Below are positions 1 through 9,168 of a DNA stretch of 64,000 bases, piece after piece. The stretch spans positions 310,001 through 374,000 of the forward strand of contig JAIQGL010000004.1 in assembly GCA_020072585.1 (NCBI GenBank), given 5' to 3'. The notes under the pieces are model-generated. The model saw nothing but the letters and a program-made list of their open reading frames with translations. It did no database searches and was not told the origin of the DNA. The position numbers and the translations under genes are program-made. The stretch's first letter is position 1; each line of letters starts with the position of its first letter. Source of the DNA: Terriglobia bacterium. Its GTDB lineage: Bacteria > Acidobacteriota > Terriglobia > Terriglobales > Acidobacteriaceae.

Positions 1-1175
1 AACATGCAGTCTCCATAGGAGAAGAACCTGTATTTTTCTTTGACTGCGTGCTCGTAGGCCTTCAACACATTTTCCCGCCCGGCAAAGGCCGAAACCAGCA
101 TCAGCAGAGTGGATTTAGGTAGATGGAAATTAGTCAGCAATGCGCCCACCACGCGGAACTTGAAACCAGGGTAGATAAAGATGTCAGCCTCGCCGGAGCC
201 GGCCTGTATGCGCGCGATTCCACTCGGCCCCGGCTGGCTCTGGCTGGCCGCAAACTCCAGAGTCCTGACAGTTGTGGTACCCACAGCTACCACCCGCCGC
301 TTTTCTTCCAGCGCCTGGTTAATCTGCGCAGCGGCAGCTTCGGAGATTGAAAAACGTTCACGATGCAGCTTGTGCTCTTCCACATTCTCCACATGCACCG
401 GCTGAAAAGTCCCTAGCCCCACATGCAGAGTTAGCTCGGCAATCTCAATGCCACGCTCACGTAGCTCTGAGAGAACTTGCGGCGTAAAGTGCAAACCTGC
501 TGTGGGGGCGGCAACGCTGCCAATAGCTTCAGGGCGAGCATAAACCGTCTGGTAGCGCTCGCGGTCATCCTGCCGGTCTTCGCGGGCGATATACGGCGGC
601 AAAGGCACATGGCCCAGCTTTTCCACCAGGGCAAAAAAATCAGGCACGGGTTCAAAGCGCAGAGTACGTTCGCCAAACTCGCCGCGTGCAATCACCTGGG
701 CTATTAGTTCGGTGCTTTGCTTTTTAGCGGGCTCGCCGGGAGCGCCTGCTTCAGAAAAAGACCGAGCTGAAGAAACCGAGCCCGAATCCGCAGCTGAGAA
801 AAAGATCTTTTCTCCCACCCCAATCTTTCTGCCTGGACGCACCAGCGCCTGCCACTCCAGTGGCCCAAGTTGGCGTGTGAGCATGACCTCAACGCGACCA
901 TGAAGAAAGTCACGCGCGGCGGGATTCCTGGGGCTGACAGGCTGGGCGTGCAGTCCGGCGCGGCGTCCGTAAAGGCGTGCGGGAAAAACACGGCTGTTGT
1001 TCACCACCAGCAGGTCGCCCTGGCGCAGCAGGCCCGGAAAATCAATGAACTTTCGATCTTCAAAGTTGCCGCTTGATCGCGAGAGATGCAGCAACCGGGA
1101 GCCGCTGCGGTCGGCAAGCGCTTCCTGGGCGATCAGCTCTTCCGGGAGGTAGAAATCAAAGTCAGAAACCAGCAC
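1..1175 (-). CDS. queA: tRNA preQ1(34) S-adenosylmethionine ribosyltransferase-isomerase QueA (3' end outside window)
   Basis: QueA transfers and isomerises the ribosyl part of S-adenosylmethionine onto preQ1 in the wobble position of tRNA, forming epoxyqueuosine. The minus-strand reading frame is open from a GTG at 1173-1175 to the window edge. It begins [17 protein letters not shown] and carries the family blocks [31 protein letters not shown] and [17 protein letters not shown]. The edge falls within the C-terminal RFFSYGDCM motif, so only the last roughly 15-20 residues are missing. Residues about 125-154 form an Ala/Ser/Glu-rich insertion compared with the E. coli protein. The frame is unbroken and the identification is secure. 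Confidence 0.95.
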   Translation of the reverse strand, partial: MLVSDFDFYLPEELIAQEALADRSGSRLLHLSRSSGNFEDRKFIDFPGLLRQGDLLVVNNSRVFPARLYGRRAGLHAQPVSPRNPAARDFLHGRVEVMLTRQLGPLEWQALVRPGRKIGVGEKIFFSAADSGSVSSARSFSEAGAPGEPAKKQSTELIAQVIARGEFGERTLRFEPVPDFFALVEKLGHVPLPPYIAREDRQDDRERYQTVYARPEAIGSVAAPTAGLHFTPQVLSELRERGIEIAELTLHVGLGTFQPVHVENVEEHKLHRERFSISEAAAAQINQALEEKRRVVAVGTTTVRTLEFAASQSQPGPSGIARIQAGSGEADIFIYPGFKFRVVGALLTNFHLPKSTLLMLVSAFAGRENVLKAYEHAVKEKYRFFSYGDCM

Positions 1176-1314
1176 TAGCTGGGATTATAAGAGCACAACA
1201 CATTTGAGGCCTTGTGTTGGTTCTGACCCTTTCCCGGATCGGATGAATAAATACTTGATATTTGATTTTTATTGTATTAACATTATTACAAGGTTATGTA
1301 ACTAATAGGAGGCT

Positions 1315-1827
1315 ATGGCAAAGACATCGACCGGCTCCGTTATTGAAAAAAAGTTAAAGGTTGCCGATGAAGTCTGGATCGCAACCGCCTTGCTCCATCG
1401 TGAGCACCCAGAACAACCGGATTTCGCGATCGAGCAAATCGTTGAGCGAGCACAAAAAGAAGCGCTGCACCAGCCGCTGCGGCCCGGAGTTTACGTTCAT
1501 GTCGTTCAACATTGCGTGGCCAATCGACCTCCCAATCCAGGCCGCTATCGCATGATCTTTGAAACGTCTGATGGGAAGCGCAGGCTTTTCCGTAAGGGAG
1601 ATTCATTTCACCCAGAACGTGCGGAAGGGAAAATTACACCGAATCGAGATGACCTTCCCACCGGATATTCGGGTTTGTTGAATTGGTATGACGAATGGTC
1701 ATCTGCAGGCGGCGCCAATCCTAAAAAAGAAGATCCCTTACTGTCGTTGCGAGGTTCCGGCAAACATCTTTGGGCAAGCGAGCATGCTGATGATTACGTC
1801 CGTCGTTTGCGCGAGGGCTGGGAATGA
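1315..1827 (+). CDS. hypothetical protein upstream of a PIN toxin (putative antitoxin)
   Basis: A 170-residue protein that I do not recognise. The N-terminal half (VADEVWIATALLHREHP, then an acidic helix) looks helical. The middle (YRMIFETSDGKRRLFRKGD) looks like short beta strands followed by a PNRDDLP linker. There is no signal peptide or membrane segment. An AGGAGG at 1307-1312 lies only two bases before the ATG, which is close but usable. The stop overlaps the start of the following PIN-domain gene by ATGA, so the two are translationally coupled. By position it is the expected antitoxin, but it shows no known VapB, Phd or AbrB motif, so that role is inferred from context only. Confidence 0.75.
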   Translation: MAKTSTGSVIEKKLKVADEVWIATALLHREHPEQPDFAIEQIVERAQKEALHQPLRPGVYVHVVQHCVANRPPNPGRYRMIFETSDGKRRLFRKGDSFHPERAEGKITPNRDDLPTGYSGLLNWYDEWSSAGGANPKKEDPLLSLRGSGKHLWASEHADDYVRRLREGWE

Positions 1828-2246
1828 GCCGGGTCTTTTGGGACACGAATCTTTATATTTACCTGTTTGAAGACTATGGACAGTTTTCAAAATCGGTAAC
1901 CGCGCTTCGCTCGAGAATGATTGAGCGCGGTGATCAACTGCTAACCTCCACACTCTCGCTTGGAGAAATACTTGTAAAACCGGTTGAAGCAAATAACCGA
2001 GAGCTTTCAGACAAGTATGAAACTGCGATTAAGGCCACATCCATATTGCTGCCATTGGATATAAAGGCGGCCAGAATTTATGCCGCATTGCGCTCAGACC
2101 GCGCGCTTCGGGCTCCTGATGCAATTCAACTTGCATGCGCGGCAAGCGCAGGAATCGACTTGTTCGTCACCAACGATGCACGGCTACACGGCAAACACGT
2201 GGACGGAATCCAGTTCATCGTTCCGCTTGATCGTGTACCAATCTAA
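1824..2246 (+). CDS. PIN-domain ribonuclease, VapC-like toxin
   Basis: A 140-residue PIN-domain protein. The acidic residues expected to bind the catalytic metal are visible: the first Asp in VFWDTNLYIYLFED near the N-terminus, a Glu in TLSLGEILVKP, and the pair in RAPDAIQLACA and FVTNDARLHG near the C-terminus. VapC-family proteins of this kind cleave RNA, usually tRNA or rRNA, and are held inactive by a co-transcribed antitoxin. The start codon overlaps the stop of the upstream gene by four bases. The length is normal and the catalytic set is complete, so it is probably active. Its target cannot be read from sequence. Confidence 0.87.
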   Translation: MSRVFWDTNLYIYLFEDYGQFSKSVTALRSRMIERGDQLLTSTLSLGEILVKPVEANNRELSDKYETAIKATSILLPLDIKAARIYAALRSDRALRAPDAIQLACAASAGIDLFVTNDARLHGKHVDGIQFIVPLDRVPI

Positions 2247-2258
2247 TTTCCAGAAAAC

Positions 2259-2291
2259 AAAAAGGGCCGCCTGCTGAGGGCCGCCCTTTTC
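2259..2291. terminator. bidirectional Rho-independent terminator
   Basis: An AAAAGGGC at 2260-2267 pairs with GCCCTTTT at 2283-2290, with an A-rich side upstream and a T-rich side downstream. It lies between the converging PIN gene and cspA and can serve both. Confidence 0.7.
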
Positions 2292-2308
2292 TCAGAAATT
2301 GTTTAGAG

Positions 2309-2509
2309 TTACAGCACTTGCACGTTTTCTGCTTGCCACCCCTTTGGACCTTTGACGACGTTAAACGTCACCGGCTGGCCCTCCTTCAGACTGCGGAAAC
2401 CATTCGACTGAATGGCGGAGAAGTGTACAAAAACATCTTCACCGTTTTCCCTGGAGATAAAGCCATACCCCTTCGCGTCATTGAACCACTTCACTGTTCC
2501 TTGTTCCAT
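2309..2509 (-). CDS. cspA: cold-shock protein, CspA family
   Basis: A 66-residue single cold-shock domain that binds single-stranded RNA and DNA as an RNA chaperone. Both RNA-binding motifs are present: KGYGFI (RNP1) and VFVHF (RNP2). [18 protein letters not shown] is the classical opening of the family and the length is typical. Transcription would start about 110 bases upstream, from a promoter at 2623-2651, leaving a long 5' leader as is common for cold-shock genes. Convergent with the PIN toxin gene and divergent from acpS. Confidence 0.97.
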   Translation of the reverse strand: MEQGTVKWFNDAKGYGFISRENGEDVFVHFSAIQSNGFRSLKEGQPVTFNVVKGPKGWQAENVQVL

Positions 2510-2622
2510 GTGTTACACGCATTCCTTGTTCCTGAAATTTGCGCCTTTCTGAGGGTTAGTGCAGGCAGGTAGCAGGTGGGTGCATTGCTGCTGTATAACG
2601 CTTCCGAAACAACGCGAGGGAC

Positions 2623-2651
2623 ATTATACCCTCGGGAATCCTGAGTTGTCT
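2623..2651 (-). promoter_or_regulatory. predicted cspA promoter with dyad over the -10 box
   Basis: Read on the minus strand, a perfect TATAAT occupies 2623-2628. A weak -35 (AGACAA) lies 17 bases upstream at 2646-2651. CGAGGG and CCCTCG flank the -10 symmetrically, so the box sits inside a six-base inverted repeat that could be an operator. Confidence 0.6.
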
Positions 2652-2667
2652 TTAAAAAATAAGACAA
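2646..2667. promoter_or_regulatory. perfect dyad in the cspA/acpS divergent region
   Basis: TTGTCTT (2646-2652) and AAGACAA (2661-2667) form a perfect seven-base inverted repeat with an eight-base AT-only spacer. It overlaps the -35 position predicted for cspA and lies about 50 bases upstream of acpS. This suits a protein-binding site serving both directions. No regulator is identified. Confidence 0.5.
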
Positions 2668-2717
2668 ACCTTAGAATAGATTAAAGGGCGATATGATACC
2701 TTGGCATGGAGACGTAA

Positions 2718-3098
2718 ATGATTGTAGGCACAGGAGTTGACATCGCTGAAGTCGACCGGATTGAAGCCGCGCTGAAGCGCTTTGGTGACCGTTTTCTTAA
2801 GCGAGTATTCACCCCAGACGAGGTCCGGTACTGCCTGGGCAAGCCAAATACCACTGAGCGTCTGGCTGCACGTTTTGCCGCGAAAGAGGCCGGAATGAAG
2901 GCCATTGGAACGGGCCTGCGCCACGGCATCACATGGCATGACGTAGAAGTTGTCCGCCTGCCAGGCAAACGTCCCATTTTGAAATTCAGCGGTAAGGCCG
3001 CGGAGTTTGCGAACCGGATGGGATGTAAGCGGACCCACCTCTCCCTCTCTCACACCGCCGACCAGGCCATTGCTCATGTGATCCTGGAAAGCGACTAG
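2718..3098 (+). CDS. acpS: holo-[acyl-carrier-protein] synthase AcpS
   Basis: AcpS transfers 4'-phosphopantetheine from coenzyme A onto a serine of acyl carrier protein, activating it for fatty-acid synthesis. The 126-residue protein begins MIVGTGVDIAEVDRI, contains the magnesium-binding GVDI aspartate and the RFAAKEAGMKAIG block with the catalytic KE pair, and ends in the conserved LSLSHTADQAIAHV strand. Length is standard. The next gene starts seven bases downstream and is probably co-transcribed, although its role is not obviously related. Confidence 0.95.
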   Translation: MIVGTGVDIAEVDRIEAALKRFGDRFLKRVFTPDEVRYCLGKPNTTERLAARFAAKEAGMKAIGTGLRHGITWHDVEVVRLPGKRPILKFSGKAAEFANRMGCKRTHLSLSHTADQAIAHVILESD

Positions 3099-3105
3099 CC
3101 ATCCT

Positions 3106-5583
3106 TTGCAAACTGACGCGCCTGTGAGACCCTTAAACCGAATGAGCCTAACCGCTGTTGTATCTGAGCCCCAAACTTCCTCTAATCCAATGCCACTTCG
3201 GGCCGTAATGCTGGCCGTAGCCCTGGTCAGCCTTGCCAGCCTGCTGCTGGAACTGGCCCTTACCCGGCTTTTCAGTGTAGTGCTCTTCTATCATTTCGCA
3301 TTTTTTGCCATCTCTGTAGCGCTTCTGGGGCTTGGTTCGGGCGGGGTTTTTGCTCACATCCGGCGGGAATGGCTTGAGCGATTTGATATGCGCGCTCTTG
3401 GCGCCCGGCTCTGCCTTCTGAACTCAATCTTCATTCTGGCCTCAGTGGAAGTAGTGCTGCATACGCCGGTATCGCTTGAGGTCACGGGACAAAACTTCGG
3501 CAAGCTGACCATCATCTATCTGGCGGCTGCGGTCCCATTTTTTCTGACCGGTCTGCTTTTTTCAGTGCTCTTTGCCCGGTCATCGGGCCAGATCCCTCAT
3601 CTTTACGGCGCTGATCTTGCCGGCGGCGCTTCCGCCTGCCTGCTGGTGGTGCCTTTGCTGAACCTGATCGGTGCTCCCAATGCGCTCTTGCTGGCCTCGG
3701 CTTTCATGGCACTGGCAGCCGCGTTGTGGGCATCAACGATCAAACTCCGCCGCGCGGGCTATGCACTGGCCACGATCTTCGTACTGCTGATCGCAGCCAA
3801 CTATTCTGGCGGAATCATCGATGTAATCTACGCCAAGGGCGCATATCGCGACCCCAAGTGGGTTGAATATGCCCGCTGGAATGCCATCTCACGCATTGAG
3901 GTCAACACCCAGCTCGGCGGACGCTACGTGGTAATTGACGCTGACGCCACTACGGCCATCATGAATGTTGACCCTAAACATTGGGACCAGGACGGCGCTC
4001 CCACGCCCACGCACACTGGTCTTCCCGCAAAGCCAGGGTTTAACTGGAAAAAGAGTCTGATGGCAGCGGCGCCCTCGGTGGCCAATGTGCTGCGACCGCA
4101 CGGCGACTTTGCAATCATCGGCCCGGGCGGCGGCGTGGATGTAATGCGGGCCGTAGCCAACGGCAGCCCCAGCGTGACTGGAATTGAGATCAATCCCACT
4201 ATCGTCAACAACGTGATGCGCGGCCGCTATGCCGACTACACTTTCCACCTCTACGACCTGCCCCAGGTCCACATTCACGTTCAGGATGGGCGGTCTTATA
4301 TCCGCAGTTCGCACGATCAATATGACGTAGTGCAAATGACGCTGGTCGACACGTGGGCCTCCACCGCAGCCGGTGCATTCGCGTTGAGTGAGAACAATCT
4401 CTACACCATTGAGGCGTTCCGGGAATACTTTGACCACCTGAAACCCGACGGCATGATCGCAATCACCCGCTGGGAGTTCAAGCAGCCGCGTGAGGCGCTG
4501 CGGGTGGTTTCGCAGGCAATTGAATCGCTGCACCAGATCGGCATTGCGGACCCCAGACAGCATTTTGTTCTGATAGCCGATGGCGGCCTGGACGAAGATG
4601 GCAGACCGGTGCTGGTCCTTGCCAAAAAAGCGCCCTTCACTGCGGCTGAGTATGCGGCAGTGGCGGCGCATGTGCGCGAGAATCCCAACCTGGTCTGGCT
4701 GAATCCCGCTCCCGATTATGCCGGGATGCAGCCTCTTCCACCCGCAGCTCTGGCCTTCCGCAGCCTCATAGAGTCGAACGACCCTGTGCACTTCGCGCAG
4801 GGTTACTCCTACAACGTCTCCCCCGTAAGTGACAGCGCGCCGTTTTTCTTTTTCACCCTCAAGACGCGGTACGTGATTCAGAACATCCTGGCCGGGACCG
4901 GCCGCGGCATGGACTGGCGCATCAACCTCGGCGTTGTTGTGTTGGGAATGGTGCTGATTATCTCGATCGTGGCCGTGCTGGCGTTTCTGATTCTGCCTCT
5001 GGCACTACATCGGCGGCATGAGAGCGATGGAAGAACCAGCATCCTCGCCTTGCTGTTTTTCATTGCCGTTGGCTTTGGCTATATTTTGGTGGAAATCTCC
5101 CTGATCCAGCGCTTCGTGCTTTTTCTGGGCCATCCTACGTATGCGCTTACGGTGGTTGTTTTTCTTCTGCTGCTCTCCAGCGGTATCGGCAGTGTGGCGG
5201 CACGGCGGTGGATCTCTGACAGCAACCGGATCTTGCCCCTGCTGGGACTTATTGCCGGTTTGATTCTGCTGAATGTGCTCGTGCTTCCCTGGTTGCTATC
5301 AGTGGCGGTAGGCCTGCCGTTCTTTATTAAATTGTTATTAAGCGGTCTGGTCCTTGCGCCTCTGGGCTTTCTGATGGGTATGCCTTTTCCCTCGGGGTTG
5401 CGACTGGTAAAGACCGTGGAATGGGCATGGGCCTTGAATGCTGCAGCCAGCGTACTGGGGTCGGTAATGGCAATGATCATCGCCATTCACTATGGCCTGA
5501 CGGTCACCCTGGTTTGCGCGGCTGTTGCCTATCTGCTGGCGGCCTTATGCTCCAGGACCTGGAAAAGAATCGCCGTGATTTAG
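3106..5583 (+). CDS. integral membrane protein with spermidine synthase-like domain
   Basis: About 825 residues in three parts. An N-terminal bundle of hydrophobic helices covers roughly residues 28-235. A soluble Rossmann domain follows, in which IIGPGGGVDVMRAVA, VTGIEINPTIV and DGRSYIR match the methyltransferase-like fold of spermidine synthases. A C-terminal membrane bundle covers about 610-820 (GFGYILVEISLIQRF, then GMPFPSGLRL). This is the fused transporter/spermine-synthase-like family, found widely in soil bacteria and of uncertain substrate. The first possible start is a TTG at 3106. An ATG at 3142 (MSLTAVV) is equally plausible and costs only twelve residues. Probably in an operon with acpS. 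Confidence 0.85.
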   Translation: MQTDAPVRPLNRMSLTAVVSEPQTSSNPMPLRAVMLAVALVSLASLLLELALTRLFSVVLFYHFAFFAISVALLGLGSGGVFAHIRREWLERFDMRALGARLCLLNSIFILASVEVVLHTPVSLEVTGQNFGKLTIIYLAAAVPFFLTGLLFSVLFARSSGQIPHLYGADLAGGASACLLVVPLLNLIGAPNALLLASAFMALAAALWASTIKLRRAGYALATIFVLLIAANYSGGIIDVIYAKGAYRDPKWVEYARWNAISRIEVNTQLGGRYVVIDADATTAIMNVDPKHWDQDGAPTPTHTGLPAKPGFNWKKSLMAAAPSVANVLRPHGDFAIIGPGGGVDVMRAVANGSPSVTGIEINPTIVNNVMRGRYADYTFHLYDLPQVHIHVQDGRSYIRSSHDQYDVVQMTLVDTWASTAAGAFALSENNLYTIEAFREYFDHLKPDGMIAITRWEFKQPREALRVVSQAIESLHQIGIADPRQHFVLIADGGLDEDGRPVLVLAKKAPFTAAEYAAVAAHVRENPNLVWLNPAPDYAGMQPLPPAALAFRSLIESNDPVHFAQGYSYNVSPVSDSAPFFFFTLKTRYVIQNILAGTGRGMDWRINLGVVVLGMVLIISIVAVLAFLILPLALHRRHESDGRTSILALLFFIAVGFGYILVEISLIQRFVLFLGHPTYALTVVVFLLLLSSGIGSVAARRWISDSNRILPLLGLIAGLILLNVLVLPWLLSVAVGLPFFIKLLLSGLVLAPLGFLMGMPFPSGLRLVKTVEWAWALNAAASVLGSVMAMIIAIHYGLTVTLVCAAVAYLLAALCSRTWKRIAVI

Positions 5584-5732
5584 GTACCCGTGATTTAGGT
5601 ACCTTAGATTAAGATAGATCTTAGATGTCTCCCGGTGCTACCAGACCCCGGATATCGTCACTGAAAACTGCCCTTTTCTAGTGACTTGCAGGAGCATCTG
5701 CTATCATTTTCGCGTAGTTACCTACAACTCAA

Positions 5733-6815
5733 TTGCCAAGTCAAAAGCAGCTTAGGTGGTCAGAACTCAAGGTCGGGATAACCGTAATCGTCGGTTCGGT
5801 GACCCTGGCCCTCCTCGTTTTCCTCATTAGCGGGACCGGTGGGCTTTTCACCAGAAAAATTACTCTCACCACTCATTTTGACAATGCTGAAGGTCTTCGC
5901 CCCGGACAGCCGGTTGATCTGCAAGGCCTTCCTATTGGCAATGTTCAATCCATTCGCGTGGTTCCGGTGACTCCAGATCGTCCAAAGAGCCCGATTGAAG
6001 TGACCATGCGGGTAAACGCAAAATATCAGCCATTCATTCACAAAGATTCAAAAGCCACGATTGAGACGGCCGGTGTGCTCGGTGAGTCCTTTGTCGATAT
6101 CGACAGCCTGGGTGCGAAGGGTGCAATCGTTGGAGATCATGATGAATTACAACCCGGCAATGCTCCCGGAATCCAGGATGTGGTCAAGAGCAGTCAGACT
6201 TCGCTGCAGAACATTGACGTCCTGGTAAAACGGGCTGACCAGATTCTCGCGGAAATACAGAGCGGTAAGGGCACGCTTGGCCAGGTCATCAGCGATCCCA
6301 CCATGATCAACAAGATTAATGGCATCCTGAATCAGGTGAAGGCATTGCTGAATGATATAAGCAATGGAAAAGGCACTATCGGCAAGTTTTTTGTTGACGA
6401 CAGTCTTTACCGCAAAGCCAATGACGCTGTGGATAAAATCGACCGCATGGTGGATGAGATCAATACCGGCAAAGGCAATCTGGGCAAGCTGGTGAAAGAC
6501 GATAGTCTTTACAACAACGCAAACCAGACCATCGCCAAGGCCAACAGGCTGATGGACGATCTCAATGCCGGCCATGGCGTCGCCGGCAAGCTATTAAAGG
6601 ACGAAGAATTTGCCCGCAAGCTGCACAACACCATTGACAAGCTTTCCGCCATTGCTGACCGGCTTGAAGCAGGCGAAGGCAGCGCCGGCAGGCTGCTGAG
6701 GGACCCGTCCATCTACAACAATACCGATCAAATGCTGGTGGAGACGCGGAACCTGGTCAAAGCAATCCGTGAGAACCCCAAGAAATATCTCACCATCCGC
6801 TTCCGCGTATTTTGA
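5733..6815 (+). CDS. MlaD/MCE-domain lipid-transport protein with C-terminal repeats
   Basis: A 360-residue membrane-anchored MCE protein. Residues about 12-32 form one transmembrane helix (VGITVIVGSVTLALLVFLIS). An MCE domain follows at about 40-125 (DNAEGLRPGQPVDLQGLPIG, ATIETAGVLGESFVDI), the beta-barrel used to pass phospholipids between membranes. The rest is five imperfect repeats of about 38-45 residues, each built on an N/SGKGT-x-G-K-L-x-x-D-x-x-Y-x-x-A/T pattern, probably a long helical needle or tunnel. The start is TTG. No MlaE permease or MlaF ATPase gene lies beside it, so its partners must be elsewhere. Confidence 0.87.
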   Translation: MPSQKQLRWSELKVGITVIVGSVTLALLVFLISGTGGLFTRKITLTTHFDNAEGLRPGQPVDLQGLPIGNVQSIRVVPVTPDRPKSPIEVTMRVNAKYQPFIHKDSKATIETAGVLGESFVDIDSLGAKGAIVGDHDELQPGNAPGIQDVVKSSQTSLQNIDVLVKRADQILAEIQSGKGTLGQVISDPTMINKINGILNQVKALLNDISNGKGTIGKFFVDDSLYRKANDAVDKIDRMVDEINTGKGNLGKLVKDDSLYNNANQTIAKANRLMDDLNAGHGVAGKLLKDEEFARKLHNTIDKLSAIADRLEAGEGSAGRLLRDPSIYNNTDQMLVETRNLVKAIRENPKKYLTIRFRVF

Positions 6816-6947
6816 TGGGACCGCTGCCGGCTCCACATAAATTGCCGGCTGAAAGTGGAAAACTAGTTCTTTGATGTTCACGCGCTGTTTCTCGTTTTTT
6901 TGCACGCCGAAAACCGCTTTGTAGAATCTTGAAGTGAGGACACACAC

Positions 6948-8981
6948 ATGCGTTTATTCCGATTTCTAGTGGCAGCCCTTGTACTGGCAGGCCTGACCGC
7001 CACGGCAGCCTTCGCCCAGGAGAGCAAAGAGGCAGCCAATCATCTTGTCTCCGCACTGGATAAGACTGCCGACCCTTGCGTGGACTTTTACCAGTTCGCT
7101 TGCGGCTCGTGGAAGAAAAATAATCCTATCCCTTCTGATCAATCCATCTGGAGCCGCTTTGGAGAGTTGGCGGAGCGCAACCGCACCGTCTTGCGCGGCA
7201 TTCTGGAAAACGCCGCCCAAGCGGCGAACCGCAGCGCCAATGAGCAGAAGATCGGCGACTATTACTCCACGTGCATTAATGAAGACGCCATCAACAAGAA
7301 AGGTGTTGCCGTCCTCAAACCTGAATTTGACCGAATCAATGCGCTCAAGGACAAAGCCGGCCTTCCCGCTCTGCTCGCCCACTTGCACGGCCAGGGGATT
7401 GAAGGCGTGTTCAGCTTCTATTCCGGCGCTGATTTCAAGAATGCAAAAGAAGTGATTGCACAAGCGGACCAGGGCGGAATTTCCCTGCCGGACCGTGATT
7501 ATTACCTCAAAGATGACGCCGCTTCATTAGAGCTGCGCAAAGCGTATGTCGAACACTTAGCCAATACCTTTAAGCTCCTGGGAGATTCGCCGGAAAAAGC
7601 TTCCGCGGAAGCCAAAGCCGTGATGGAAATCGAAACCGCCTTGGCCAAAGGCTCCATGGACCGCGTGGAGCGGCGCGAGCCGGAGAAGATCTACCACAAG
7701 ATTTCCCAGCAGGAGTGGCAGGCGCTGACGCCTTCCTTCTCATTCACAAAGTATCTCGCTGATTTGGGGACGCCCGCCTTCTCCAGTATCAACGTGGCTA
7801 CGCTGGATTTCTTCAAGGCGCTCGACGCTGAACTGAAGAACGTGAATCTGGATGATCTGAAGACTTATCTGCGCTGGCATCTGGTCCGCTCGCAGAGCCA
7901 GTCACTGCCCAAGGCTTTTGTGGATGAGGACTTTAATTTTTATGGCAAGACGTTGCAGGGAACCAAAGAGCTCCAGGCCCGCTGGAAGCGCTGCGTTGCC
8001 GCCACCGATGGAGACCTGGGAGAAGCGCTGGGCCAGGTCTTTGTAGAAAAGTACTATCCGCCGGAAGCAAAAGAGCGCACGCTGAAGATGGTGAATCAGC
8101 TGGAAGCCGCTCTGCGTCAGGACATCAGCGAGCTTCCCTGGATGTCCGAGGCCACCAAAAAGCAGGCGCTGGTCAAGCTGGATGCCATCCAGAACAAGAT
8201 CGGCTACCCCACCAAGTGGCGCGACTACAGCGCTCTGAAGATTGAAAAGGGAGACGCTCTGGGCAACTCGCTGCGCGCGAATGCATTTGAAATCCATCGC
8301 CAGCTTGCCAAGATCGGCAAGCCCCTGGACAAGCAGGAATGGCAGATGACACCGCCAACGGTGAATGCTTATTACGATCCTACGGAAAACGACATCAACT
8401 TCCCCGCCGGAATCCTGCAACCGCCGTTTTATGACTTCAAAGCCGATGACGCTCTTAATTTTGGCGGTATGGGCGCCGTGATTGGCCACGAACTCACGCA
8501 CGGCTTTGACGATCAGGGAGCGCTCTTCGATCCAGAGGGCAACCTTAAGAACTGGTGGACTCCCGAAGACGAGAAAGCTTTCAAAGAGCGCACGCAGTGC
8601 ATTGTGGATGAGTATGACCAGTTTGTCGCCGTCGGCGACCTTCATGTGCGGGGCAAGCTCACATTGGGTGAGAACACCGCGGACAACGGCGGGCTGCGTA
8701 TCGCGCATATGGCTTTGATGAAGTCGCTGGCCGATTCAGGCAAGCATCTGGAAAAGATTGACGGCTTCACGCCGGAACAGCGCTTCTTCATCGGTTGGGG
8801 ACAGATCTGGTGCCAGAACCAGACAGAGCAGATGGCCCGCCTGCTCGCCACGAATAACGAGCACTCGCCCGGAAATTTCCGCACCAACGGCGTGGTGCAG
8901 AACATGCCTGAGTTCCAGAAAGCCTGGGGATGCAAGGCCGGACAGCCCATGGTGCGGGCCAACGCTTGTCACGTGTGGTAA
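6948..8981 (+). CDS. secreted M13 family zinc metallopeptidase (neprilysin-like)
   Basis: A 677-residue peptidase with a signal peptide (MRLFRFLVAALVLAGLTATAAFA, then QES). The N-terminal PCVDFYQFACGSW and the catalytic block VIGHELTHGFDDQG near residue 513 define family M13. The two histidines of HELTH bind zinc with Glu as base, and GENTADNGG near residue 573 supplies the third ligand region. The C-terminal CxVW motif (NACHVW) is also present. The family length is normal. It should degrade peptides in the periplasm or outside the cell. A strong terminator follows directly. Confidence 0.95.
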   Translation: MRLFRFLVAALVLAGLTATAAFAQESKEAANHLVSALDKTADPCVDFYQFACGSWKKNNPIPSDQSIWSRFGELAERNRTVLRGILENAAQAANRSANEQKIGDYYSTCINEDAINKKGVAVLKPEFDRINALKDKAGLPALLAHLHGQGIEGVFSFYSGADFKNAKEVIAQADQGGISLPDRDYYLKDDAASLELRKAYVEHLANTFKLLGDSPEKASAEAKAVMEIETALAKGSMDRVERREPEKIYHKISQQEWQALTPSFSFTKYLADLGTPAFSSINVATLDFFKALDAELKNVNLDDLKTYLRWHLVRSQSQSLPKAFVDEDFNFYGKTLQGTKELQARWKRCVAATDGDLGEALGQVFVEKYYPPEAKERTLKMVNQLEAALRQDISELPWMSEATKKQALVKLDAIQNKIGYPTKWRDYSALKIEKGDALGNSLRANAFEIHRQLAKIGKPLDKQEWQMTPPTVNAYYDPTENDINFPAGILQPPFYDFKADDALNFGGMGAVIGHELTHGFDDQGALFDPEGNLKNWWTPEDEKAFKERTQCIVDEYDQFVAVGDLHVRGKLTLGENTADNGGLRIAHMALMKSLADSGKHLEKIDGFTPEQRFFIGWGQIWCQNQTEQMARLLATNNEHSPGNFRTNGVVQNMPEFQKAWGCKAGQPMVRANACHVW

Positions 8982-9012
8982 ATAACGGTACGGTACGGAG
9001 TTTAATTCAAGG

Positions 9013-9040
9013 AAAGCCCGGTTAAAAACCGGGCTTTTTT
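9013..9040 (+). terminator. Rho-independent terminator after the M13 peptidase gene
   Basis: AAAGCCCGGTT (9013-9023) pairs perfectly with AACCGGGCTTT (9027-9037) around a three-base loop, followed by a run of T. Confidence 0.92.
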
Positions 9041-9168
9041 TATTGTGATAAGAGCTGATCAAGCGGCGAGGAGCCGAGCCACAGGCTACGGTTTTATAGC
9101 GGCAAAGCCGGCTCGAGCACTGAGCCGCCTGTCACAGGAGCACCGGTCTTCAACCACGCAACAAGCTC

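Noticed and set aside
3889-4791. Open 300-codon frame on the minus strand inside the spermidine-synthase-like gene
   Set aside because: Antisense to a well-supported gene and its composition (many Arg, His, Gly and Val in no family pattern) is typical of shadow frames in GC-rich DNA.
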